From assembly GCF_011305415.1 (NCBI RefSeq), contig NZ_JAANOQ010000010.1:30902-94901 (forward strand): 64,000 nt of DNA, written 5' to 3'. The position numbers and the translations under genes are program-made. Shown in pieces: positions 54,527 through 62,278 of this stretch. Below the pieces are notes generated by a model. The model ran no database searches and was not told where the DNA came from. It worked only from the letters and a program-made list of their open reading frames with translations. How positions within the stretch are numbered: the first letter of the stretch is position 1; each line of letters opens with the position of its first letter. This DNA is from Flavobacterium bernardetii (lineage in GTDB: Bacteria > Bacteroidota > Bacteroidia > Flavobacteriales > Flavobacteriaceae).

Positions 54527-55459
54527 CTAATACGTACTAGGCTTTATTCCTAATTTCAATAAAATCAACTTTACTTTATCTAAAAAATTTAAAACAAAAC
54601 GCGGTACTTTTAAAAGCAAATTTTGTTTCCAATTCAGATTGTTTTCATTTATGTTCGCAATCATTTTTTTCCAACGCAAGTCGTTATTTTTCTTTAAACG
54701 TTTTCCTAAAACATAGCGTTCAAAATCGAGATATTTCTTTAAATCGGAATTGGTTTTTGCCCAATCTTCATACAAATCATAATCTGGAATCGTTTTATTT
54801 ACAATCGAACTTCTTGTTAATTGGTTATCCGTTTGCATAAAATAACTCATTTGAACCGAATTGTCATACGCTAATTTGTAGTGATAATTGGCTCTGATGT
54901 TGAAATCTAAATCCTGTGATAATTGAATATTTTCGTTATAAAACCCAACATTTTCATATACTTCTTTGTGAAAACAAACCGAACCATGGTTATAAAGTCC
55001 TTGTTTAATATTAATCTTGAAAAAGTTCACATAACCCACAAATTCTTCGGGCAAACTATCAGAATTATTATGTGGATTTTTTACGGTTGTGTCCCAGATT
55101 TCTTCATAATTAGTTCCAAATATTCGCGCTTCCGGGAAATTTTGAATCAAATTATATATTTTTTCTAGAAAAAAAGGTCTCCATAAATCGTCCGCATCTA
55201 AAAAAGTTACATAATTAGAAGTTGCTTTTTTAATTCCAGTATTTCTTGTAGCTGCTAATCCGCTATTTTTTTCATGATGAATAACATGTACTTTTTCGGA
55301 TACAAATTTAGAAGCCATTTCCACACTTTTATCTGAAGAACAATCGTTTACAATTAGCAATTCAAAATCAGTAAAAGTCTGATTCAAAATGCTTTCTATA
55401 GCACCTGAAATATACTTTTCTTTGTTGTAAAGCGGAATTATGACGGTGAAAAATGGCAT
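54527..55459 (-). CDS. Family 2 glycosyltransferase
   Basis: A 310-residue GT-A enzyme. FFTVIIPLYNKEKYISGAIESILNQTFTDFELLIVNDCSSDKSVEM at the start, SGLAATRNTGIKKATSNYVTFLDADDLW with the DAD metal motif, and GSVCFHKEVYENVGFYNENIQLSQDLDFNIRANYHY with the catalytic ED-type residues. No transmembrane segment is obvious, so it is cytoplasmic and adds single sugars to a lipid-linked or polysaccharide acceptor. It overlaps none of its neighbours; the GT4-like gene ends one base upstream, giving a two-gene operon that is convergent with the 51705-53202 operon. The IS110 element follows its stop. Confidence 0.9.
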   Translation of the reverse strand: MPFFTVIIPLYNKEKYISGAIESILNQTFTDFELLIVNDCSSDKSVEMASKFVSEKVHVIHHEKNSGLAATRNTGIKKATSNYVTFLDADDLWRPFFLEKIYNLIQNFPEARIFGTNYEEIWDTTVKNPHNNSDSLPEEFVGYVNFFKINIKQGLYNHGSVCFHKEVYENVGFYNENIQLSQDLDFNIRANYHYKLAYDNSVQMSYFMQTDNQLTRSSIVNKTIPDYDLYEDWAKTNSDLKKYLDFERYVLGKRLKKNNDLRWKKMIANINENNLNWKQNLLLKVPRFVLNFLDKVKLILLKLGIKPSTY

Positions 55460-55460
55460 A

Positions 55461-56558
55461 TTATTCTTCTAAAATATAAGTAAATAATTCTTTCCAGCTG
55501 TGTAAATCTTCATTGGTATTGTATGCTGTTTTATTACCTTGAAAGATATGTTTTTTGGCTACAATTTCCGTTATCATTTCAGCTAATTCTTTTGGGTTTT
55601 CTAAATTAAAAAACGATACATTTTCATAATTTCCGCAAGCTTCTTTCGCGTAAGGCAAATTCGCTAAAAGCATATTTTTATGATGTGCTTTTGCTTCTGA
55701 AATAGGTAAACCCCAAGTTTCTATCTTTGATGTAAAAACCAAATAATTAATTGAATTATAATATTTTAACATCGTTTGTCTGTTTAATAACTTTAAGCGA
55801 TTTACAGCAATTGATTTGTATTTTTCGTTTAAATAGTTAACATATTTCATATCGTTATTTTTCAATCCTGTAATGTGAAATTCGCACAGATTTATAACTT
55901 CTTCAGGAAGTAATTTGATTGCTTCAAAAAGGTATTCAATGTTTTTAAAACTTTTCGGAAAACTAGGATAGAAAAAATGAATTTTGTTTTCGTTTAAAGC
56001 TATTTTTTCATTCGAAATTTCTTCTACAAATTGAGGAGTGGCAACTTTTACATTGGAGATGTTAAATCGCTTTTCGAAAATTTCTTTTATCCAATGTTGT
56101 TGTACGAAAACCGTATGATTTTTAGTGATGTTTAATTTAAACAAATTGTCATATAATAACGAGAATATTCCAATTTTATAATCGAATTTCCAGTCTTTCC
56201 AAGTAGGTTTAAAAAACGTTGTTGGATGATGGCAATATACAAATTGTTTTTTAGCAACCACTCTTGGTGTTGTGTCGTGTAACGAAAACCAAACATCAGG
56301 TTTTAGTTTTTTTGATAATTTTTTAAAGTAAAAGTATTCGTAATATAATCGATATAACCAAGATTTTTTGGAATGAGGAATTTCAATTAATTGAATGTTT
56401 GGAAAATTAAATTTCGTAACGTCATGAACCAATGCAATTACCTGAATTTCTTTGTTCTTGTTAAATTCAGATAATTCTTGCAAAACATTGTGAAGAATAG
56501 TAAATATACCACCTTCAACCATATTTATACCAGAAATTACAATTTTTTTCTTCTTCAA
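55461..56558 (-). CDS. Glycosyltransferase, GT4-like
   Basis: A 365-residue GT-B enzyme. The N-terminal half has IVISGINMVEGGIFTILHNVLQEL (acceptor side), DVWFSLHDTTPRVVAKKQFVYCHHPTTFFKPTW, and the C-terminal half has KIHFFYPSFPKSFKNIEYLFEAIKLL, FHITGLKNNDMKYVNYL and NSINYLVFTSKIETWGLPISEAKAHHKNMLLANLPYAKEACGN, the donor-binding part with Glu in SEAKA. Substrates unknown. It is the first gene of the unit with the GT2 at 54527. A candidate minus-strand -7 element TATTTTTG (complement of 56576-56583) lies 18 bases upstream. Confidence 0.88.
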   Translation of the reverse strand: MKKKKIVISGINMVEGGIFTILHNVLQELSEFNKNKEIQVIALVHDVTKFNFPNIQLIEIPHSKKSWLYRLYYEYFYFKKLSKKLKPDVWFSLHDTTPRVVAKKQFVYCHHPTTFFKPTWKDWKFDYKIGIFSLLYDNLFKLNITKNHTVFVQQHWIKEIFEKRFNISNVKVATPQFVEEISNEKIALNENKIHFFYPSFPKSFKNIEYLFEAIKLLPEEVINLCEFHITGLKNNDMKYVNYLNEKYKSIAVNRLKLLNRQTMLKYYNSINYLVFTSKIETWGLPISEAKAHHKNMLLANLPYAKEACGNYENVSFFNLENPKELAEMITEIVAKKHIFQGNKTAYNTNEDLHSWKELFTYILEE

Positions 56559-56922
56559 TTTATTATTATTTGATACAAAAATACGAGTTATTTTTTTAAT
56601 TCTCTAAAGTAGTTTTTTCGGAATGAAATGACTCTGTTTTATTGATAATTGTGCAATTTATCGAGAATTTTAAATAAATTATCGAGTTTATTTTAGTTAT
56701 TGAATTTGTATGTGTAATTTTATAATGTTATAATAATCAGCCTAATAAGTCTGCTGGAAGATAAGGTTGAAATATTTTTTTAGATTTTTATTGTCAAAAG
56801 CTCAAATCAAATAACCGCATTAATACTTATTTTAAAGGTTTTTGACAGCACTAGTTTGGCTGGAAATTGATAATTGAAAATCTAAGTTAAACTCGAAACA
56901 ATTTAACATTGTTTCGAGTTTT
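56559..56922. other. Intergenic region GT4 / TSUP gene
   Basis: No coding sequence is visible. It contains the likely GT4 promoter (56576-56583), an 8-bp inverted repeat TGTCAAAA / TTTTGACA (56792-56799 with 56840-56847), and a strong terminator hairpin AAACTCGAAACAAT / ATTGTTTCGAGTTT at 56889-56921 next to the TSUP stop. The middle is less AT-rich than usual gaps and unassigned. Confidence 0.6.
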
Positions 56923-57303
56923 TTATTTTTCTAAAAGCATTTTTCCTGCAACAAGCACTAAAACAACTGCAAAAATTTTCTTTAATATTTTCTGATCTAA
57001 AGTTAGTGCGAATTTACTTCCAACAATACTTCCCACCACAAAAAACACGGCGATAATTGCAGCGTATTTTAAATTCAATTGTCCTTCTTTATAATAATTG
57101 AAAACAGCAACAGCAGTTACAGGAACAGCTAAAACGGCTAAACTTGTTCCTTGAGCTTGATGTTGGTTAAAGCTAAAAAACATCACCAATAAAGGCACCA
57201 TAATTATGCCACCACCAACGCCAACTAATCCGCTTAAAACACCTGCTAAAATTCCAATTAGAATTAAAGACAATATAATTTGTATGGTCATTTTGCTTTT
57301 CAT
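56923..57303 (-). CDS. TSUP (TauE/SafE) family transporter, half-length
   Basis: A 126-residue membrane protein with four helices. It has the TSUP start IILSLILIGILAGVLSGLVGVGGGIIMVPLLVMFFSFNQHQAQGTSLAVLAVPVTAVAVFNYYKEGQLNL, followed by AAIIAVFFVVGSIVGSKFALTL. Full TSUP proteins have about 250 residues as two such halves, so this is a single-half form that would need to dimerise; such short forms are common in Bacteroidota. The family exports sulfite, taurine-derived or other organic anions. Its start is immediately adjacent to the transglycosylase stop, so it is translationally coupled to that gene. Confidence 0.85.
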   Translation of the reverse strand: MKSKMTIQIILSLILIGILAGVLSGLVGVGGGIIMVPLLVMFFSFNQHQAQGTSLAVLAVPVTAVAVFNYYKEGQLNLKYAAIIAVFFVVGSIVGSKFALTLDQKILKKIFAVVLVLVAGKMLLEK

Positions 57304-58191
57304 TTATTTATTGTATCCTTCTGTTGGAATTTCAAATTCGTATACTTTTTTATCAGGATTGTCTAATTTTTTATCACGCAACCATTGGTTATGTGTTTTC
57401 AAAATTTTATAGTTAATACCTTGACTAATAGCAAATGCAGACAAATTTGTTATTGTGGAATCGACAGAAATTCGTTTGGTATTCAATTTTGGATATAATT
57501 CTTCTTTTGGAATTAAATAACCATATTTTTCAGGGTTTTTCATGATTTCTTTTAAAGCTAAAATTCTGAAAACATAACGAGCCGTTTCATCAGTTAGCCA
57601 TAAATTATAATAATCAGAAGATTGTTGGAAAGTGATATGATTTTGTAAACCTGTCATTCCGCCATTATAAGATGCTGCAGCAACGGTCCAATTCCCAAAT
57701 TTGTTTTTCGCTTTTAATAAGTATTCACAAGCTGCTTCAGTTGATTTTTCGATATGATATCTTTCATCCACTTGTTCAGTTACTTCTAATTTGCTTTCTT
57801 TTGCCGTTGCTGGCATAAATTGCCAAACTCCTTTTGCACCAGATGGCGAAACAGCATTAATTAAGCCACTTTCAATAACGGCTAAATATTTAAAATCATC
57901 TGGAACACCATATTTTGCTAATATAGGTTCGATAATTGGAAATACTTTATTTGCCCTTTTTAATAAGATTGTAGTTGAACCATGCATATTCATATTAATC
58001 AACATTTCTCTGTCTAAACGTTCTTTGACGTCGGCAAGGTTAGTTGGAACTTTTTCACCGCAGAAATCCATATCTAAGGGATATTCAACGTGATTTTTCT
58101 TTGGAACGTTGTTATATGATTTCGAGAATATAAATAATCCGCAAATTGCAAATAATGCAACTATTAATAAAGTTTTGTGTATCGTTTTCAT
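57304..58191 (-). CDS. Membrane-anchored lytic murein transglycosylase (SLT domain)
   Basis: A 295-residue protein with an N-terminal helix (KTLLIVALFAICGLFIFSKS) that is a signal anchor or signal peptide. The goose-type/SLT domain (about 75-215) has LAVIESGLINAVSPSGAKGVWQFMPATAKE, where the Glu of IESG is catalytic, then VDERYHIEKSTEAACEYLLKAKNKFGNWTVAAASYNGGMTGLQNHI, the AYNAG-like motif. It cleaves the MurNAc-GlcNAc bond of peptidoglycan to a 1,6-anhydro product in the periplasm. No LysM repeat is present, unlike full MltD. It lies between the hydrolase and TSUP genes in one unit. Confidence 0.9.
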   Translation of the reverse strand: MKTIHKTLLIVALFAICGLFIFSKSYNNVPKKNHVEYPLDMDFCGEKVPTNLADVKERLDREMLINMNMHGSTTILLKRANKVFPIIEPILAKYGVPDDFKYLAVIESGLINAVSPSGAKGVWQFMPATAKESKLEVTEQVDERYHIEKSTEAACEYLLKAKNKFGNWTVAAASYNGGMTGLQNHITFQQSSDYYNLWLTDETARYVFRILALKEIMKNPEKYGYLIPKEELYPKLNTKRISVDSTITNLSAFAISQGINYKILKTHNQWLRDKKLDNPDKKVYEFEIPTEGYNK

Positions 58192-58203
58192 AAGTCAGTT
58201 TTT

Positions 58204-58863
58204 TTATTCTAAAATAATTTTCGGTAAATTTTCATTTAACCATTTGTGTTTTGTGACAATCATAATATGTGTACCGCCTTTTACCGTTATACAATTTTTG
58301 ATGTTACTTATTGGAAAAACCATATCTTCATCACCATGAATGTGTATTACTTTTTCATCAGGAATGCTTCTTTGCCAAAGCAAAACGTTTTCAATTGCCC
58401 AATCTAAATATTTTGTTTGTTTCATAAATAAATACTTATTGTACAATTGTACTCTTTTCGCAATTAATCCTCGGCCTTTTACGTATCTTGATAAGTAATT
58501 TACTTTACCTAATAAGCTTGTTGGTAATACTTTATAAAATTTAGTGGCTTTGGCTAATTTCATGTGAAGGGGCAATTCTTGATTGCTTTTTACACTAGAA
58601 ATAATTATCGTTTTTTTCGTTTTTACAATTTTTGACATTTCCTGAACCATTATTCCTCCAAAAGACACGCCAATTAAAATTACATTTTCATGTTTTATGT
58701 TTTCACACATTCTTTTGGCATAGCTTTCTATGGTTTCGTTATGTACTGGCAAAATCCATTCCAAAAAATGTGTTTCAAATGTTTCTTCTGGTAATTTTAT
58801 ATTTTCGAATATTTCAACGCTCGCAGCTAAGCCTGGAACAAAATAAACTTGAATTTTTGACAT
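58204..58863 (-). CDS. Alpha/beta-fold hydrolase
   Basis: A 219-residue cytoplasmic protein. VYFVPGLAASVEIFENI carries the oxyanion-loop start, VILIGVSFGGIMVQEMSKI the GxSxG nucleophile elbow, IHGDEDMVFP the acid Asp, and KGGTHIMIVTKHKWLNE the catalytic His. All triad residues are visible, so it should be active, but the substrate cannot be inferred. The stop is 12 bases from the transglycosylase start, suggesting one operon of three genes (hydrolase, transglycosylase, TSUP). Confidence 0.85.
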   Translation of the reverse strand: MSKIQVYFVPGLAASVEIFENIKLPEETFETHFLEWILPVHNETIESYAKRMCENIKHENVILIGVSFGGIMVQEMSKIVKTKKTIIISSVKSNQELPLHMKLAKATKFYKVLPTSLLGKVNYLSRYVKGRGLIAKRVQLYNKYLFMKQTKYLDWAIENVLLWQRSIPDEKVIHIHGDEDMVFPISNIKNCITVKGGTHIMIVTKHKWLNENLPKIILE

Positions 58864-58985
58864 GTTTTAATTTCTTTAATGCCTTAAAATTATGATATAA
58901 TTTCAATTTTATATAATTTTTAGACTATAAAAGTCAATTTTACATTAAATATTTTCTATTCTGATGGTTTTCATTTAATTAGTGC

Positions 58986-59016
58986 TTGACTAGTCTTAGT
59001 TTTTTTCGTAAATTTG
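58986..59016 (+). promoter_or_regulatory. Promoter of the GNAT gene
   Basis: TTG (58986-58988), 20 bases, TAAATTTG (59009-59016). A good Bacteroidota promoter with a leader of about 45 nt. Confidence 0.65.
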
Positions 59017-59067
59017 CATCACATTTTAACAAACAATTAAGATTTGTTAGTATTTAAACAAGATTTT

Positions 59068-59358
59068 ATGCTAGTTGAGGAAATTAAAGACAATGAATTG
59101 TTAAGACAGTTTGAAACAAAAACTGACAACGGACTTTTAACTATTGAGTACGCTATACAAGAGCGAAAGATATTTTTGACTAAACTTTGTGCGAATGAAA
59201 ATGAAGAAGAAGACAGAGTAAACGAATTTATTATTTCAGTTTTAGATATTGCTCAAGAACGTAAATTTAAAGTGGTTCCAACGAATACAAAAATTGTTTC
59301 TTTTTTTAGAAAGAATAAAAGATTTCAAGAATTACTTCCTCCAGGAATTAAGATTTAA
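59068..59358 (+). CDS. GNAT-type N-acetyltransferase-like protein (short, YjdJ-like)
   Basis: A 96-residue protein from the ATG at 59068 (a longer frame from an upstream TTG at 59044 is unlikely). It resembles the short acetyltransferase group of the Gcn5 fold (YidJ/YjdJ-like): GLLTIEYAIQERKIFLTKLCANENEEEDRVNEFIISVLDIAQERKFKVVPTNTKIVSFFRKNKRFQELLPPGI. The usual second half with YVAxxFRKNPxY is recognisable in the last 40 residues. No substrate is known. It has its own promoter and a terminator shared with the OmpA gene. Confidence 0.8.
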   Translation: MLVEEIKDNELLRQFETKTDNGLLTIEYAIQERKIFLTKLCANENEEEDRVNEFIISVLDIAQERKFKVVPTNTKIVSFFRKNKRFQELLPPGIKI

Positions 59359-59375
59359 TTTTTTTTTAAAAAAAT

Positions 59376-59416
59376 AAAAAATCCCAAAACCATATTACAT
59401 GTGTTTTGGGATTTTT
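59376..59416. terminator. Bidirectional terminator GNAT / OmpA gene
   Basis: AAAATCCCAAAAC / GTTTTGGGATTTT stem with a 12-nt loop; A-run on the left and T-run on the right. Confidence 0.85.
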
Positions 59417-59447
59417 CGTCAAATAAAACCTAACCTAATTCTTACCT

Positions 59448-61358
59448 TTATTTTATTTTTACAATAATAAATTCGCTTCGTCTGTTCATTTGGTGTTCGT
59501 CTTCAGTACAATATACATCATCTGCACATTTGTTTACTAACTGAGTTTCCCCATAACCTTTAGCAGTTAATCTGTTTCTAGCAATTTTATTTTTTACAAG
59601 ATATTCCATTGTCGATTTTGCTCTTCTGTCGGATAACGCTTCATTGTATTTATTTGTTTGACGACTGTCTGTATGAGAACGAATATCAATAACCATATTA
59701 GGGTATTGTTTCATCACTTCGATAATTTTTTGTAAATGCACTTCAGCATCAGGACGAATATTTGACTTGTCTAAATCGAAGTAAATTTTACTAATATTGA
59801 ATATTTTCGCTAAATCAGTTCCTTCATCAATAGGAATTTGTTTTTTAGAAAGATAAATGTCATTAGTGTTTACTTTGCCATCAATTGCATTTGTTGTTAG
59901 TTTGATTTCTGCAGGTTCGTATTCTTCTTTTAAAGCACGGATGTAATATTTTTTACCACAATCTACTTTAAATGAATAATATCCCTTTTCATCAGCAACT
60001 ATTTTCTCTACTTCATTCATTTCATCATTAAACAAAATTACTGTGGCAGCAGGAATAGGTAATTTGGTTTGCGCATCGTACACAATTCCTTCTGCTTTTT
60101 GTTTACATTGTTTTTCGTTGAAATAATAAATATCGTCAAAACCTTTTCCGTTATCTCTGTTTGAAGTGAAAAACCCAGATGTTTTGTCGTAAAATGTAGC
60201 AGCAAAATCGTCTTTTGGACTATTGATTCTTTCTCCTAAATTTTTAGGATTTTCGAAACTACCATCGGCGTTAATTTCCGCTTTAAATAAATCTAATCCA
60301 CCCAATCCTAAATGCCCGTCTGAAGCAAAATACAGATTTCCGTCTTTATCAACTGAAGGGAAAGATTCTCTACCAGTTGTGTTTATTTGTTTGCCTAAAT
60401 TTTCTGGACTTCCGAAACTTCCATCGCTATTTCTATTGACTTTATAAATGTCTGAATAACCGTTTGTACCTGCCATGTCAGAAGCAAAATACATCGTTTT
60501 TTCATCTAAAGACAAAGCAGGATGTGCAAAACTAGATTCGTTATTATTGAATGACAATTCGGTAATATTGTCCCATTCACCATTCATTAATGTCGCTTTG
60601 TAAATTTTTACAAAAGTACTTTTATCATCACTTTTTCCTTTTTTTCCATTTAGGAAATTGTTTCGAGTAAAATACATGGTTTGTCCATCTTTTGTAAATA
60701 TTGGAGACGACTCGTTGAACTTAGAATTTACTTTTTTGGAGAAATTTCCAGAATAGGTAAGTGTGGTGTCTTTATTGACATTCGCTACATAAATATCTGT
60801 AAAATTCTGACCTGTCCAATCATGTGTTTTTTTTCTCACCGCAGCAGTATCAACGGCAGAAGTAAAATATATTTTATTGCCAGAATAAGAAGGGCCATAA
60901 TCTGAAAACTCAGTATTAACATCAGTTGGTTTAATTAAATAATCTTTAGAATTATTTTTTATATCCAATAAATAAGAATCCAAATCTTTTTTACCTTCCG
61001 AATTTGAAGTTTTGTCATAATAAATACGCATCATTTTATTAGCTTCGTCATAATTTCCTAAAGCTTTTAAACAATGGGAATATTTAAAATATATTTCTGG
61101 ATCAATTTCAGTATTGTAAGCAATTAACGCTTTATAACATTGCGCTGCTTTTTCAGTTTCACCGTTTAAATAATATGAATTACCTAATTTTTCGTATAAA
61201 TCAGCTGATTGATACCCATTTTTCAGTATTTTTTCATAGACTTCAATAGCATCAACATAAGCAAATGAACTAAATTCTTTATCCGCTTTAATTAATTTAG
61301 CTTGTTGTGCATGAACTAAACATGAAACAAATAATAGGAGTATAATAATTTTTTTCAT
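59448..61358 (-). CDS. OmpA-family protein with TPR and PD40 repeats (T9SS/gliding-associated type)
   Basis: A 636-residue exported protein (signal KKIIILLLFVSCLVHAQ). TPR-like repeats run from about 20 to 120 (LYEKLGNSYYLNGETEKAAQCYKALIAY). WD40-like PD40 repeats follow (NESSPIFTKDGQTMYFTRN, ESSFAHPALSLDEKTMYFASD, GRESFPSVDKDGNLYFASD), then a CarboxypepD_reg-like domain (KAEGIVYDAQTKLPIPAATVILF). The C-terminal OmpA domain (about 515-636) has YFDLDKSNIRPDA and DIRSHTDSRQTNKYNEALSDRRAKSTMEYL, which bind peptidoglycan. It is encoded just downstream of PorP/SprF and an adhesin, as in Flavobacterium SprB-like loci. It probably anchors the outer-membrane complex to the wall; that is inference from context. 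Confidence 0.9.
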   Translation of the reverse strand: MKKIIILLLFVSCLVHAQQAKLIKADKEFSSFAYVDAIEVYEKILKNGYQSADLYEKLGNSYYLNGETEKAAQCYKALIAYNTEIDPEIYFKYSHCLKALGNYDEANKMMRIYYDKTSNSEGKKDLDSYLLDIKNNSKDYLIKPTDVNTEFSDYGPSYSGNKIYFTSAVDTAAVRKKTHDWTGQNFTDIYVANVNKDTTLTYSGNFSKKVNSKFNESSPIFTKDGQTMYFTRNNFLNGKKGKSDDKSTFVKIYKATLMNGEWDNITELSFNNNESSFAHPALSLDEKTMYFASDMAGTNGYSDIYKVNRNSDGSFGSPENLGKQINTTGRESFPSVDKDGNLYFASDGHLGLGGLDLFKAEINADGSFENPKNLGERINSPKDDFAATFYDKTSGFFTSNRDNGKGFDDIYYFNEKQCKQKAEGIVYDAQTKLPIPAATVILFNDEMNEVEKIVADEKGYYSFKVDCGKKYYIRALKEEYEPAEIKLTTNAIDGKVNTNDIYLSKKQIPIDEGTDLAKIFNISKIYFDLDKSNIRPDAEVHLQKIIEVMKQYPNMVIDIRSHTDSRQTNKYNEALSDRRAKSTMEYLVKNKIARNRLTAKGYGETQLVNKCADDVYCTEDEHQMNRRSEFIIVKIK

Positions 61359-61369
61359 AATTCAAATAT

Positions 61370-62275
61370 TTAGAAGAATCTAGGTGTAGAAATTTTAGTA
61401 TTTTTAAAGAACTCATATCTTAAAAATATCTCATGTGATCCCGAATTATAGTTTGATAATTTGGTAGTTTCTAAATCATATCCATATCCCAAAAACCAAG
61501 AATTTGAGAATTGAAAACCAGCTAATAAACTAACTGCTGATTCTAATCTGTAAGAACCACCAATTACAAATTTATCATTGAACATGAAATTTGCATTTAC
61601 ATCTAATTGTAGTGGAGCGCCTTCATCAACTTTTGCCATGAATGAAGGTTTAAATTTCACAGATTGACTCAAATCAAATACATATCCAGATAATAAATAA
61701 TAACTCACAGATTTTGTATTTATAGAGATGTTTTCTGAATCATAATATTTCGTTTTGTTAAAGTTGGGAACCGAAGCTCCAACATAAAACTTATCGGAAT
61801 AAAAGTAAACACCCGTTCCAAAATTTGGAGAAAGTTTACCATCTAAATCTTGAAATTCTGGGTCATTTTCTTGAAATATAATTAGTTTTTTTGCATCTAA
61901 ACTATATAAATTCGCCGTTCCTTTTATACCGAATGATAGTTTATATTCACCATTTAAAGGTATAATGTATGCAATATCAGCTGAAATTGCATTTTCTTGT
62001 GTTGGTCCGATATTGTCATTTACAAATGAAACTCCAACTCCAAACTTACTATCTCCAACATTCGTATTTACCGAAGCTGTATTTGTTACAGGAGCGCCAT
62101 CTAAACCTACCCACTGATTTCTGTGTAGTACAAATACATTAAACGTTTCTCTGGTTCCAGCATAAGCGGGATTCACATTAATGGTATTGTACATATATTG
62201 TGTATATTGGGAGTCTTGTTGACTATAACTCAAAATACCAAACAATAATAAAAGATTGTATATATAATTTTTCAT
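61370..62275 (-). CDS. PorP/SprF family outer membrane protein
   Basis: A 301-residue protein with signal peptide (MKNYIYNLLLLFGILSYSQQ) and the family start DSQYTQYMYNTINVNPAYAGTRETFNVFVLHRNQWVGLDGAPVTNTASVN, followed by amphipathic strands (FGVGVSFVNDNIGPTQENAISADIAYIIPL, YKLSFGIKGTANLYSL) and a GYGYDLETTKLSNYNSGSHEIFLRYEF end. SprF-like barrels assist type IX secretion of their cognate SprB-like adhesin and are encoded next to it. The gene starts a few bases after the adhesin's stop (62279) and precedes the OmpA gene by 11 bases, so the three form one operon. Confidence 0.93.
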   Translation of the reverse strand: MKNYIYNLLLLFGILSYSQQDSQYTQYMYNTINVNPAYAGTRETFNVFVLHRNQWVGLDGAPVTNTASVNTNVGDSKFGVGVSFVNDNIGPTQENAISADIAYIIPLNGEYKLSFGIKGTANLYSLDAKKLIIFQENDPEFQDLDGKLSPNFGTGVYFYSDKFYVGASVPNFNKTKYYDSENISINTKSVSYYLLSGYVFDLSQSVKFKPSFMAKVDEGAPLQLDVNANFMFNDKFVIGGSYRLESAVSLLAGFQFSNSWFLGYGYDLETTKLSNYNSGSHEIFLRYEFFKNTKISTPRFF

Positions 62276-62278
62276 AGA

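Noticed and set aside
56741..56870. Possible tRNA or small RNA gene in the gap with the TGTCAAAA/TTTTGACA inverted repeat
   Set aside because: No cloverleaf or CCA-end pattern could be built; the repeat has a 40-base loop and no T-run.
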